Positions 1 through 8,900 of a DNA stretch of 64,000 bases are shown piece by piece (position 1 is the stretch's first letter; the number at the start of each line of letters is the position of its first letter). The notes under the pieces were generated by a model. That model ran no database searches and had not been told where the DNA came from. It saw nothing but the letters and a program-made list of their open reading frames with translations. The position numbers were made by a program, and so were the translations under genes. Location of the stretch: contig DIWP01000056.1 in assembly GCA_002423545.1 (NCBI GenBank), positions 62,001-126,000 of the forward strand. Reading direction: 5' to 3'. This DNA is from Thermoleophilia bacterium UBA6103 (lineage in GTDB: Bacteria; Actinomycetota; Thermoleophilia; UBA2241).

Positions 1-574
1 TACCGGCCGCCTCGTGTTCGGCCAGCGTGCGCTGTACGTCCTCCGGCAGGCCGGCCCGCAGGCGCGCCGTCTCGGTGACCCACTGCGCCATGCTGGGGGC
101 GGTGTCGGCCAGGACCAGGCTCGCCAGCCCGGCCGGCTTGCGGATGGCATAGTCGAGGGCCAGCATGCCGCCCCACGACTGGCCGAGGACGTGGACGCGA
201 TCGAGTCCCAGACCGGCGCGCACGGTGTCGAGCTCGTCGACGAACAGGTCGACCGACCACAGCGACGGGTCGTGCGGATGAGTCGAGTCGCCGCAGCCGA
301 CCTGGTCGTAGAAGACCACATCGCGGCCGTCGTGAGCCAGCTCGGCGAGGGGGTCGAGATAGCTGTGGGGGATGCCGGGACCGCCGTGCAGCGTCAGCAG
401 CGGCGTGCGCTTGCCGCCCGCAGCGCCGGGACCGCCGGCGGGGGCGGCAGCGGCTGCCCCTGCGTCGCCCTGCGGCCGTCCGCCGTCGACGACCGCGTAC
501 CAGGTCCGCCAATCACGGAACGGCAGATACCCCTCCCTGCTGCTCCTGCCGATGTCGCCCGGGTCGCTCATCAT
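1..574 (-). CDS. Proline iminopeptidase-type alpha/beta hydrolase, C-terminus cut by window edge
   Basis: Reading leftwards from ATG at 574, the frame stays open to the window edge and gives about 191 residues. It shows the oxyanion-side motif LTLHGGPGIPHSY, the strand DVVFYDQVGCGDS and the nucleophile elbow GQSWGG, which is the pattern of S33 peptidases (proline iminopeptidases) that release N-terminal proline from peptides. The catalytic Asp and His would lie beyond the window. A GGGAGG ribosome site lies about 5 bases upstream. The start overlaps the stop of the membrane protein gene upstream in an ATGA arrangement, so the two are probably translationally coupled. A proline/alanine/glycine-rich stretch (residues about 35-55) interrupts the N-terminal region. 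The family call is firm; the substrate is not known. Confidence 0.85.
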   Translation of the reverse strand, partial: MMSDPGDIGRSSREGYLPFRDWRTWYAVVDGGRPQGDAGAAAAAPAGGPGAAGGKRTPLLTLHGGPGIPHSYLDPLAELAHDGRDVVFYDQVGCGDSTHPHDPSLWSVDLFVDELDTVRAGLGLDRVHVLGQSWGGMLALDYAIRKPAGLASLVLADTAPSMAQWVTETARLRAGLPEDVQRTLAEHEAAG

Positions 575-1284
575 CGTCCTCCCTCTGATGGGGTGTCTCC
601 GGCGCCTTCCAGCGCCGCCACGCTCGTCGTGGACTCCATGGTTCCCTGCCGACCGGACGCTCGTGCCAACCATCTGTCGAGCCGGTGCAGGCCGGCCGCC
701 AGTGCCACGAAGGCCACGGTGATGCCGAGGATGGTGAGCGACACGCGAGCGTAGCCGAGCTCGCCGACGTCCAGGAACGGATAGGGATACCAGTGCGTGA
801 CGGCGCCGCGGACCAGCGTGAACAGCACCCAGAGGAGCGGGTAGACCACCGACCAGGCGACCACGCGCCACGACACCAGCCCACGTGGTCCGAAGATCAG
901 CCAGCCGAGTACCGCCAGCGCCGGCACCACGGTGTGGACGAGCTGGTTGGAGACGCTCGACCAGCCGCTCACGCCGACCAGGCCGGCGAGCAGCGCGTGG
1001 AACACGACGGCCGTCACGATGATCATGATGACGCCGTCGAGACGGAACACGCGGAAGAGCGTCGACCGGCGCTCCGGGCGCAGCGCCAGGTAGAGGCTCG
1101 TCACGCCGACTATCATGTTCGACTGGATGGTGAAGTAGGCGAAGATGTTGAGGGCGTCGGCGAGTGGCGAATCGGACTGCGGGTCGTCTCCTGTGAGCGC
1201 CAGCACGAGACTGATGCCCACTGCCACCAGCACTGTCAGCGCTGTGAGACCGAACCACCAGCGGGCGATCGTCGACGCTCTCAT
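571..1284 (-). CDS. Pr6Pr-like six-helix membrane protein
   Basis: 237 residues from ATG at 1284, preceded by GAGGAG 5-10 bases upstream; the longer upstream frame (to 1473) has no hydrophobic or conserved content and was rejected. About six hydrophobic helices are visible, with motifs typical of the Pr6Pr family: FTIQSN in the second helix, FHALLAG, HTVVPALAVLGWL, and YPYPFLDV before the last helix. The biochemical role of this family is unknown. The gene is joined by an ATGA overlap to the S33 hydrolase gene that follows it, suggesting a two-gene transcript. Confidence 0.75.
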   Translation of the reverse strand: MRASTIARWWFGLTALTVLVAVGISLVLALTGDDPQSDSPLADALNIFAYFTIQSNMIVGVTSLYLALRPERRSTLFRVFRLDGVIMIIVTAVVFHALLAGLVGVSGWSSVSNQLVHTVVPALAVLGWLIFGPRGLVSWRVVAWSVVYPLLWVLFTLVRGAVTHWYPYPFLDVGELGYARVSLTILGITVAFVALAAGLHRLDRWLARASGRQGTMESTTSVAALEGAGDTPSEGGR

Positions 1285-1498
1285 AGAGGCTCCTCTGTCG
1301 GGGCGGTCGCCGAGTACCGATCGTACTTCCGCGATCATCTCACGAGGCGGGTGCGAGACGAAAGGATGGTGACGGCACGGGAGCGGCCGTCGCCGGCAGC
1401 GATCCGCCAGGACCGGTTCGCCGCCGGCCACCATCCGCTCAGGAGAATGCCGTCGGGAACCGAAGAAAGGCATGCAGGGCTCGGGACAAGGGGGGACT

Positions 1499-2959
1499 AT
1501 GCGGCGCAGTGGACACGATCATCGATGCCCGTGGGTCTCCCGGCTGACCGGCACGGTGGGTGTCGGTCTGGCTGTCGTTGCGGCGGCGGCCTTGCTCGCC
1601 GGCTGCGCGGGATCGGACGATACCTCGTCGGGGACGCCGGCGACCGCCGGCTCGTCGGCCGGCGCGGCCGGCTCACCGGCGGCGAGTCCGTCGCCGTCGT
1701 CCACGGCCGCCGAGTGTCCGGAGCTGATCTTCCGCGACCCTGAGCTCGCGTTCGAGCTACGCCGCACCATGTCGGCGATCTACGCCGGCGAGGCCGACCT
1801 GGGCGAGTGCCTGGCCACGGCCACCCGCATCAAGGACGGTGACTTCGAGAGCTGGTACCGCGAGTGGGACGCCACCGCCGAGCACTTCCGGCGAGTCGGC
1901 GACCGGGCCTTGAAGGTCGGCCACCAGGTGACCGCGCGGGACGCCTACTACCGTGCGGCCACCTACTACCGTACGGGGGAGTTCTTCCTGCACGGGGAGC
2001 CGGACGATCCGCGGATCGTGGCCACCTGGCAGAAGGGGCGGGACGCGTTCGTGGCTGCCGCCGAGCTCGATACCCGGCCCTTCGAGCGGGTGAAGATCCC
2101 CTACGATGACACGACGCTGCCGGGCTACTACTACCGCACGGAGGAGGCGGCCGGTGGAGAGACGCCGCCACTGCTCATCGTGCAGACCGGCTTCGACGGC
2201 TGTCAGGAGGAGCTGCACCCGTACGCGGTGGCGGCGGTGGAACGCGGCTACAACGTGCTCACGTTCGAAGGTCCTGGGCAGGGGGAGGTGATCCGCGTCC
2301 AGGGTATCGGGTTCCGGCACGACTGGGAGCACGTGGTGGAGCAGGTGGTCGACTACGCGGCCGGGCGGGCGGACGTGGACGCCGACCGCATCGCCCTGTG
2401 GGGCATCAGTCTCGGCGGCTACCTGGCGCCGCGGGCGGCCGCCTTCGACCACCGTCTGGCGGCCTGCGTCGCCGACGGCGCCATGTTCGATGTCGGTGAG
2501 GTGCTGCTGGCCGGCCTGGAGAAGGGCGGCGCCGTCCCCGCCGGCATGACGGTCAAGGAGCTGCGTGAGTACCTCGGGTCGGACCCGCCGCAGTACAACA
2601 AGGCCATCCACGAACAGATGAAGGTCAGTACCACCGCCCGCTGGCAGAACGAGCACGGCATGTACGTCTTCAAGGCCGGCTCTCCGGCGCTGTTCTGGGC
2701 CGATTTCACGGCCTTCAGTCTGAGGGGCGTCGCCGAGAAGATCACCTGCCCCACGTTGGTCTGCTGGGGTGTGGCCGACTCCTTCGACCCCGGCGGCCGG
2801 CAGGCGAAGCACCTCTACCGCGAGCTCACCTGCCCGAAGACCCTCATGGGCTTCACGCAGCGCTACGAGGCCGGCGACCACTGCCAGCTGGGCGCCTTCG
2901 CCCTGAGCTTCGGCCGCAAGTTCGACTGGCTCGACGAGGTGATGCGGCCGCGGCAGTGA
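1499..2959 (+). CDS. Lipoprotein alpha/beta hydrolase (dipeptidyl/acyl hydrolase type)
   Basis: 486 residues from ATG at 1499 after a strong AAGGGGGG ribosome site. The N-terminus is a lipoprotein signal with a long hydrophobic run ending in LLAGC, so the enzyme is probably tethered to the outside of the membrane. A Ser/Thr/Pro/Ala-rich linker (about residues 45-80) is followed by a helical region and an alpha/beta hydrolase domain: FDGCQEELHPYAVAA, FEGPGQGE, and the nucleophile elbow WGISLGGYLAPR. A late GDHCQLG supplies the likely catalytic His. The helical N-terminal part plus hydrolase core resembles 2,6-dihydroxypseudooxynicotine hydrolase-like and FrsA-like esterases. Substrate unknown. 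It is transcribed alone; the MarR gene begins about 60 bases downstream with its own operator. Confidence 0.8.
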   Translation: MRRSGHDHRCPWVSRLTGTVGVGLAVVAAAALLAGCAGSDDTSSGTPATAGSSAGAAGSPAASPSPSSTAAECPELIFRDPELAFELRRTMSAIYAGEADLGECLATATRIKDGDFESWYREWDATAEHFRRVGDRALKVGHQVTARDAYYRAATYYRTGEFFLHGEPDDPRIVATWQKGRDAFVAAAELDTRPFERVKIPYDDTTLPGYYYRTEEAAGGETPPLLIVQTGFDGCQEELHPYAVAAVERGYNVLTFEGPGQGEVIRVQGIGFRHDWEHVVEQVVDYAAGRADVDADRIALWGISLGGYLAPRAAAFDHRLAACVADGAMFDVGEVLLAGLEKGGAVPAGMTVKELREYLGSDPPQYNKAIHEQMKVSTTARWQNEHGMYVFKAGSPALFWADFTAFSLRGVAEKITCPTLVCWGVADSFDPGGRQAKHLYRELTCPKTLMGFTQRYEAGDHCQLGAFALSFGRKFDWLDEVMRPRQ

Positions 2960-2990
2960 CCATCGGCGGGCGCCGGCAATCAGTTTGCAT

Positions 2991-3012
2991 GCTAATGGTT
3001 AGCCTGCTAACC
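2991..3012 (+). promoter_or_regulatory. Overlapping palindromes, probable MarR operator
   Basis: Two interlocked inverted repeats lie just before the MarR start: GCTAA-TGG-TTAGC (2991-3003) and GGTTAGC-CT-GCTAACC (2997-3012). The block is AT-rich against a GC-rich background and ends 8 bases before the start codon. MarR proteins commonly bind such sites and repress their own operon, so this is the likely autoregulatory operator. Binding itself is inferred. Confidence 0.6.
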
Positions 3013-3020
3013 TTTCTGCC

Positions 3021-3599
3021 ATGTGCGAACGGGAGCACGCAGCGTACGGCCGGGATGCCGGCTGTCATGACTCAGAGACCGATCTCGGCTTCCTGGGTTC
3101 CGATCACCCGGCCGCGGCCGCCTTCCGGTCGTTCATGCGCGCCCTGCACCTGCACCGGCGGCTGATCGTGCAGGCGCTGGGCGACGTCGACGCCCATCCG
3201 GCGCAAGCCGTCTGCCTGCGCCGGCTCTCGGCGGAAGACGGCCTGGCGCAGAGGGAGCTCGCCGACGAGATGTTCCTGACCCCGCCGACGGTGAGCCGGA
3301 TGCTGAAGACCATGGAACAGGGCGGCGTCATCGAGCGCCGGCCCGACGCCGATGACCAGCGTGTCACACGGGTGTACCTGACCGCCAAGGGCAGGCGGCT
3401 GGCAGATGAGCTGCAGGAGGTCACGTCGCGGTACGTCGCCGAGACCTTCGGCAGCCTGCCGGACGAGGATCTGCGCAAGCTGACCCGGCTGCTCGACAAG
3501 CTGAGCGCCGGTCTGCAGGTCGTGGCCGAGCAGCGCGAGACCGGCGACAGACCGGCCGGCGGCGACCCGGCGCACTCCGAAGAGGAGGTCGCGCCGTGA
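3021..3599 (+). CDS. MarR-family transcriptional regulator
   Basis: 192 residues. A winged helix-turn-helix spans about residues 50-130: LSAEDGLAQRELADEMFLTP, then PTVSRMLKTMEQGGVIERRPD, and the wing DDQRVTRVYLTAKG. These are hallmark MarR sequences. MarR dimers usually repress multidrug efflux genes and are released by small aromatic or drug-like ligands. The stop codon overlaps the GTG start of the ABC exporter gene (GTGA at 3596-3599), and a palindromic operator sits directly upstream, so it almost certainly controls this four-gene operon. The N-terminal 30 residues, including two Cys, are extra to the fold; a redox role would be speculation. Confidence 0.92.
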   Translation: MCEREHAAYGRDAGCHDSETDLGFLGSDHPAAAAFRSFMRALHLHRRLIVQALGDVDAHPAQAVCLRRLSAEDGLAQRELADEMFLTPPTVSRMLKTMEQGGVIERRPDADDQRVTRVYLTAKGRRLADELQEVTSRYVAETFGSLPDEDLRKLTRLLDKLSAGLQVVAEQRETGDRPAGGDPAHSEEEVAP

Positions 3600-5326
3600 C
3601 GCGGCTGCTCGTCGCCTACCTGCGACCGTACCGCTGGCAGATCGGCCTGGTGATGGTCCTGGTGCTCATCCAGGCGGTCGCCAACCTGTACCTGCCGACG
3701 CTCAACGCCGACATCATCGACGACGGCGTCGTGAAGGGAGACATCCGCTACATCATCGTCACCGGTTCGGTGATGCTCGGCATCACGCTGGTGCTGGCCG
3801 CGGTCGCCATCGTCTCTGTGTACTGGGGTTCGAAGACGTCGATGTCGCTGGGGCGCGATCTGCGCCACGACCTCTTCCGCACCGTGCAGAGCTTCTCGCT
3901 GGCCGAGGTCAACCGCTTCGGCGCCCCGTCGCTCATCACGCGCACCACCAACGATGTGCAGCAGGTGCAGATGGTCGTGCTGATGATGCTCAACGTGGTG
4001 CTGCTGGCGCCGCTCCTCTGCGTGGGCGGCATCATCATGGCGCTGCGTCTCAACCTGTCGCTCTCGTGGCTCATCCTGGTCGTGATCCCGGTCATGTCGG
4101 CGTTCATCGGGATCGTGGGCTGGCGGGCGATCCCGCTGTTCCGCGCCATGCAGAAGCGCATCGACCGCGTCAACCAGGTGACCCGCGAGGTGCTCGGCGG
4201 CATCCGCGTGATCCGCGCCTTCGACCGCGAGGACTACGAACAGCGCCGCTACGACGAGGCCAACGTCGACCTCACCGGGGTGACGTTGAAGGTCAACCGG
4301 CTGTTCGCCCTGATGCTGCCGACCTTGATGGGCATCATGAACCTCTCGACGGTGGCCGTCATGTGGTTCGGCGGCAAGCTGGTCGCCGAAGGGCGCATGC
4401 CGATCGGCGACCTCACCGCCTTTCTCACCTACATCGTCGTCATCCTCATGGGCGTGCTGATGGCGACCATCATGTTCGTGATGGTGCCGCGCGCGGCGGC
4501 CTCGGCCGAGCGCATCGCCGAGGTGCTCGACGTGGAGCCCACGGTGACCGACCCGCCGACGCCGAGCCGCACGACGAGTGGCCGCGGCCACGTCGAGTTC
4601 AGGGACGTCGAGTTCCGCTATCCGGGCGCCGAGGAGCCGGTGCTCGCCGGCATCAGCTTCGCCGCCGGCCCCGGCGAGGTGACGGCTATCGTCGGCAGCA
4701 CCGGCAGCGGCAAGTCGACGCTCGTGAACCTGATCCCGCGCTTCTACGACGTCACCGCCGGCAGCATCACCGTCGACGGCGTGGACGTGCGCGAGCTCGA
4801 CCGGCAGGACCTCTGGCGGCGCATCGGCTTCGTGCCGCAGAAGTCGTTCCTGTTCAGCGGCACGGTCGCCGACAACCTGCGGCACGGCGCCCCCGACGCC
4901 GAAGAGGCGGAGCTCTGGCGGGTGCTGGAGATCGCGCAGGGCTCGGACTTCGTGCGCGCCATGCCGGAGAAGCTGGAGGCGCCGATCACGCAGGGCGGCG
5001 CCAATGTCTCCGGCGGTCAGCGCCAGCGACTGGCGATCGCCCGGGCGCTGGCCCGGCGGGCCGAGATCTACGTCTTCGACGACAGCTTCTCGGCCCTCGA
5101 CTTCTCCACCGAGTCGCGGCTGCGCGCCGCCCTGCGGCGCGAGACCGCCGATGCCACCGTGCTGATCGTGGCCCAGCGGGTCGGCAGCATCATGACCGCC
5201 GACCGCATCGTGGTGCTCGAGGACGGCGCCGTCGCCGGCATCGGTACGCACGACGAGCTCCTGCAGACCAGCGAGACCTACCGCGAGATCGTCGTCTCGC
5301 AGCTCGGTGAGGAGGAGGTCGCGTGA
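3596..5326 (+). CDS. ABC exporter half-transporter, subunit with degenerate catalytic site
   Basis: 576 residues: an N-terminal six-helix type IV exporter membrane domain (about 1-310) and a C-terminal nucleotide-binding domain. Walker A is GSTGSGKST, the signature is VSGGQRQR, and Walker B reads YVFDDS, that is Asp in place of the catalytic Glu. This is the pattern of one half of heterodimeric exporters such as TM287/288, LmrCD or BmrCD, in which one ATP site does not hydrolyse. Together with the next gene it should form a membrane exporter for drugs, lipids or peptides. Start GTG overlaps the MarR stop and its own stop overlaps the next GTG start. Control by MarR fits multidrug export, but the substrate is not known. 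Confidence 0.92.
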   Translation: MTRLLVAYLRPYRWQIGLVMVLVLIQAVANLYLPTLNADIIDDGVVKGDIRYIIVTGSVMLGITLVLAAVAIVSVYWGSKTSMSLGRDLRHDLFRTVQSFSLAEVNRFGAPSLITRTTNDVQQVQMVVLMMLNVVLLAPLLCVGGIIMALRLNLSLSWLILVVIPVMSAFIGIVGWRAIPLFRAMQKRIDRVNQVTREVLGGIRVIRAFDREDYEQRRYDEANVDLTGVTLKVNRLFALMLPTLMGIMNLSTVAVMWFGGKLVAEGRMPIGDLTAFLTYIVVILMGVLMATIMFVMVPRAAASAERIAEVLDVEPTVTDPPTPSRTTSGRGHVEFRDVEFRYPGAEEPVLAGISFAAGPGEVTAIVGSTGSGKSTLVNLIPRFYDVTAGSITVDGVDVRELDRQDLWRRIGFVPQKSFLFSGTVADNLRHGAPDAEEAELWRVLEIAQGSDFVRAMPEKLEAPITQGGANVSGGQRQRLAIARALARRAEIYVFDDSFSALDFSTESRLRAALRRETADATVLIVAQRVGSIMTADRIVVLEDGAVAGIGTHDELLQTSETYREIVVSQLGEEEVA

Positions 5327-7332
5327 GCGGCCCGCCGCGTCCCGCAGGCCCCGGCCCAGCGGGCCCCGGTCCGCGCGGTCCCGCAGGGCCCGGCCCGGGT
5401 GGCCCCGGCGGTCCCGGCCACCGCGGCCCGATGGGCATGTCGCTGGCGGCCGAGAAGCCGAAGGACCTCAGTGGCGCCCTCAAGCGGCTCGGCGCGCGCC
5501 TGCGGCCGGAGCGCTCCACCATCGTCGCCGTGCTGCTGCTGGGCGCGGTGAGCGTCGCCTTCATGATCGTGGGGCCGCGTGTGCTCGGCGCCGCCACCAA
5601 CGTCCTGTTCGAGGGCATCGTCAACGAGCGGCTGCCGGCCGGCATCACCAAGGCGCAGGCCCTGGATGGGCTGCGCGCCCAGGGCCAGGACCAGGTCGCC
5701 GAGATGCTCTCCGGCATGAAGCTCGACCCCGGGCAGGGCGTCGACCTTGAACGCCTCGGCATGCTCGTCCTGCTGGCCGCCGGCGTCTACGTGGCCAGCG
5801 CCCTCTTCTCCTGGGGACAGCAGTACCTCATGGCAGGCATCGCGCAGCGCACCATGTACCGGCTGCGGCTCGAAGTCGACCTCAAGCTCGCCCGCCTGCC
5901 GTTGAGCTACTTCGACGGTCACCCGCGCGGCGACATCCTGAGCCGCATCACCAACGACATCGACAACATCTCGCAGACCCTGCAGCAGAGCTTCACGCAG
6001 ATCGTCAGCGCCGTGCTGACCATCATCGGCGTGCTGGTGATGATGTTCTGGATCAGCCCCCTGCTGGCCGCCATCTCGCTGCTCGTGGTACCGCTGGCGG
6101 TGGTGGTCACGGCGCTCATCGCCAAGCGCTCGCAGAAGCAGTTCGCCGCCCAGTGGAAGCAGACCGGCGACCTCAACGGCCACATCGAAGAGGTCTTCAC
6201 CGGGCACGAGCTGGTCAAGGTCTTCGGCCGTCAGCAGGAGGTCATCGACACCTTCGACGAGCGCAACCACGGGCTGTACCGCGCCAGCTTCAAGGCGCAG
6301 TTCATCACCGGCACCATCCAGCCGGTCATGATGATGCTGACCAACCTCAACTACGTGGCCATCGCCGTCATCGGCGGCCTGCGCGTCGCGCAGGGGGCGC
6401 TCTCGCTCGGCGACGTCCAAGCCTTCATCCAGTATTCGCGGCAGTTCACGCAGCCGATCGCGCAGACGGCCAGCATCATGAACGTGCTGCAGTCGACCGC
6501 GGCCTCGGCCGAGCGGGTCTTCGAGCTGCTCGACGAGGCCGAGGAGGAGGCCGACGACGCCGACGCCACGGTGCTGCGCCACACGCGCGGCCACATCGTC
6601 TTCGACGACGTCTCGTTCCGCTACCTGGCCGAGCAGCCGCTCATTGAAGGCTTCTCGCTCGAGGTGCTGCCCGGTCAGACGGTCGCCATCGTCGGCCCCA
6701 CCGGGGCGGGAAAGACGACCCTGGTCAACCTGCTGCTGCGTTTCTACGAGATCGACGCCGGCCGCATCCTGATCGACGGCGTCGACACGCGGCGGATGAC
6801 GCGCAACGGCCTGCGCCGTCTGTTCGGCATGGTCCTGCAGGACACCTGGCTGTTCAACGGGACCATCCGCGAGAACATCGCCTACGGCAGGGAGGACGCG
6901 ACCGCGGCCGAGGTCTGCGCGGCGGCGCGGGCGGCACGGGTCGAGCACTTCGTCCACACCCTGCCCGACGGCTACGACACGGTGCTCGACGATGACGCCA
7001 CCAACGTCTCGGCGGGCGAGAAGCAGCTGCTCACCATCGCCCGCGCGTTCCTCGCCGAGCCCGACGTGCTGATCCTCGACGAGGCCACCAGCTCGGTCGA
7101 CACCCGCACCGAGGTCCTCATCCAGGAGGCGATGGCCAGGCTGATGCGGGACCGCACCAGCTTCGTCATCGCCCATCGTCTCTCGACGATCCGCAACGCC
7201 GACACCATCCTCGTCCTCGACCAGGGGCACGTGGTCGAGCAGGGGAGCCACGACGAGCTGCTGGCCGCCCGCGGCTTCTACCACGACATGTACGCCAGCC
7301 AGTTCGAAGAGGCGCTCGAGGAGGTCTCGTGA
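5323..7332 (+). CDS. ABC exporter half-transporter, catalytic subunit with collagen-like N-terminus
   Basis: 669 residues. The first 40 are an almost pure Pro/Gly sequence (repeats of PAGPGP and GGPGGP) before the usual six-helix membrane domain and nucleotide-binding domain. A segment between the first two helices (about residues 85-145) is longer than usual. Walker A is GPTGAGKTT, Walker B LILDEATSS with the catalytic Glu, while the signature is the weakened VSAGEKQ. This complements the preceding subunit: canonical Walker B here and canonical signature there give one active composite site. GTGA overlaps join it to genes on both sides. The Pro/Gly leader could be a flexible cytoplasmic tail; no function is evident. 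Confidence 0.92.
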   Translation: MSGPPRPAGPGPAGPGPRGPAGPGPGGPGGPGHRGPMGMSLAAEKPKDLSGALKRLGARLRPERSTIVAVLLLGAVSVAFMIVGPRVLGAATNVLFEGIVNERLPAGITKAQALDGLRAQGQDQVAEMLSGMKLDPGQGVDLERLGMLVLLAAGVYVASALFSWGQQYLMAGIAQRTMYRLRLEVDLKLARLPLSYFDGHPRGDILSRITNDIDNISQTLQQSFTQIVSAVLTIIGVLVMMFWISPLLAAISLLVVPLAVVVTALIAKRSQKQFAAQWKQTGDLNGHIEEVFTGHELVKVFGRQQEVIDTFDERNHGLYRASFKAQFITGTIQPVMMMLTNLNYVAIAVIGGLRVAQGALSLGDVQAFIQYSRQFTQPIAQTASIMNVLQSTAASAERVFELLDEAEEEADDADATVLRHTRGHIVFDDVSFRYLAEQPLIEGFSLEVLPGQTVAIVGPTGAGKTTLVNLLLRFYEIDAGRILIDGVDTRRMTRNGLRRLFGMVLQDTWLFNGTIRENIAYGREDATAAEVCAAARAARVEHFVHTLPDGYDTVLDDDATNVSAGEKQLLTIARAFLAEPDVLILDEATSSVDTRTEVLIQEAMARLMRDRTSFVIAHRLSTIRNADTILVLDQGHVVEQGSHDELLAARGFYHDMYASQFEEALEEVS

Positions 7333-8801
7333 CGGCCCGGCGGATCATGGAGCTGGGTGTCTCGCGCCCCTTCCGTGTGCTCTCCGAGGTGGACATCGAG
7401 CGTCTCGACGACGCGATCATGACGACGCTCGAGCGGGTAGGGGTCGCATTCCCGCTGGAACGCGCGCGGCAGGTACTGAAGGACGGCGGGGCCCGAGTCG
7501 ATGACGGCACCGGTGTGGCGCGCCTGCCCCGGGCCGTGGTGCGCGAAGCGCTCGCCGCGGCGCCGCGACGGCTCCTGCTGGCCGGCCGCGATCCGGCCTG
7601 CGACCTGGTCCTCGATCTGGAGCACGGCTACCTCTCCAACGACGCCAGCGGTACCGAGGTACTCGATCATCGCACCGGCCGGCGGCGCCCCTCGACGCTG
7701 GCCGATGTGGCCGGATCGGCGCGCTTCGTCGACGGCCTGCCGGAGCTGGCCTACTACTGGGGCCCGATCGTGGCCGCCGGCGACACGCCCCTCGGCAGCC
7801 GGCCGGTGCACGAATCGGCCGCCGTGCTGGCCGGCACGAGCAAGCACTACCAGGCGGTCACGACCGTGGGCGAGCGGCCGACCCGCTTCCTGGTCGAGCT
7901 GGCGGCGGCGCTGGCCGGCGGCAGCGCCGAGCTGCGGCGACGGCCGATCGTGAGCCTCATCCAGTGTCCGGTCGATCCGCTCGGCAACGACACGGTGGCT
8001 CTGGAGGCGGGGCTGGTGGCGGCCGAGCACGGCATCCCGTGCGGCTTCCTGTCGCTGACCCTCGGGTGTGGCACGGCGCCGGCCACCATGGCCGGCAATC
8101 TGGTCGTCAACGTGGCGGCGGTGATCGCCGACCTCGTCCTGCTGCAGCTCGCGTACCCCGGCGCGCCGGTCTTCATGGGCTCGGCCCCGTCGCTGATGGA
8201 CCTCAGGACCGGCGGCTACACCGGCGGCGGCCCGGAAGACCACCTGCTGGCCGCCGCCTGCACGCAGCTTGCACACCACTACGGTCTGCCGGTCGCCGTC
8301 GGCACCATGGCGACCGGCGCCAAGGATACCGGCTGGCAGGCGGCGGTCGACGACTCGCTGTCCACGTTCGCGAGCGTCATGAGCGGCGCCGACATGATGA
8401 ACGGCGCCGGTCTGCTCAACGGCTCCACGATCCTGTCCTATCCGCACATGGTGCTGGAGAGCGAGATCCTCAGCACCGTGGCGGCGATGGCGCGGCGGCC
8501 GGTCGGCGATGTCGATGAGGCGCCGGGAGCATCGGCGACGGCGCGTGCAGCGGCGGCACGGGCATGTACCACCGATGCCCTCGCGACGGCGCAAGCAGCG
8601 GTGGCAGCGACGGGCATGCGGGTGGCAGCGGCGACGGGCGACCAGGCGACGTCGGCGGGCACCGATGATGCCCTGGAGCGGGCGACCGAGAGGGCGGCCG
8701 GCATCCTCGCTGGGCACCGGCCGCAGCCGCTCGGCGAGGACGTGACGGCTGCTCTGGCCGCCATCTGTGCGCGGGCCGACGCGGAGTTCGCCGACGCCTG
8801 A
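7329..8801 (+). CDS. MttB-superfamily (COG5598) methyltransferase lacking pyrrolysine
   Basis: 490 residues, homologous along most of its length to the pyrrolysine MttB at 29744 (for example VLERTGV/TLERVGV near the N-terminus, the RRPIV.L..CPV strand, TMAGN/TMV, and HYGLPVAVG). At the position of pyrrolysine it has Ala328 in VGTMATGAKDTGWQ. Members without pyrrolysine such as MtgB demethylate quaternary amines (glycine betaine, proline betaine, carnitine) and pass the methyl group to a corrinoid protein; that is the likely class here, substrate unknown. An Ala/Thr-rich insertion (about residues 397-455) is unusual. GTG start overlaps the ABC gene stop, so it is co-transcribed with an exporter and a MarR regulator. 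No corrinoid partner is adjacent. Confidence 0.88.
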   Translation: MTARRIMELGVSRPFRVLSEVDIERLDDAIMTTLERVGVAFPLERARQVLKDGGARVDDGTGVARLPRAVVREALAAAPRRLLLAGRDPACDLVLDLEHGYLSNDASGTEVLDHRTGRRRPSTLADVAGSARFVDGLPELAYYWGPIVAAGDTPLGSRPVHESAAVLAGTSKHYQAVTTVGERPTRFLVELAAALAGGSAELRRRPIVSLIQCPVDPLGNDTVALEAGLVAAEHGIPCGFLSLTLGCGTAPATMAGNLVVNVAAVIADLVLLQLAYPGAPVFMGSAPSLMDLRTGGYTGGGPEDHLLAAACTQLAHHYGLPVAVGTMATGAKDTGWQAAVDDSLSTFASVMSGADMMNGAGLLNGSTILSYPHMVLESEILSTVAAMARRPVGDVDEAPGASATARAAAARACTTDALATAQAAVAATGMRVAAATGDQATSAGTDDALERATERAAGILAGHRPQPLGEDVTAALAAICARADAEFADA

Positions 8802-8900
8802 TCGCGCCACGGCGGGGCAGGCCGGCGCCTGGTCGCGCCGCCGTTGTCGGACGGCCCGGCGTGTGTGCGGCGCCTCGCGCGGCCGGTCTCGCGCCCTCGG

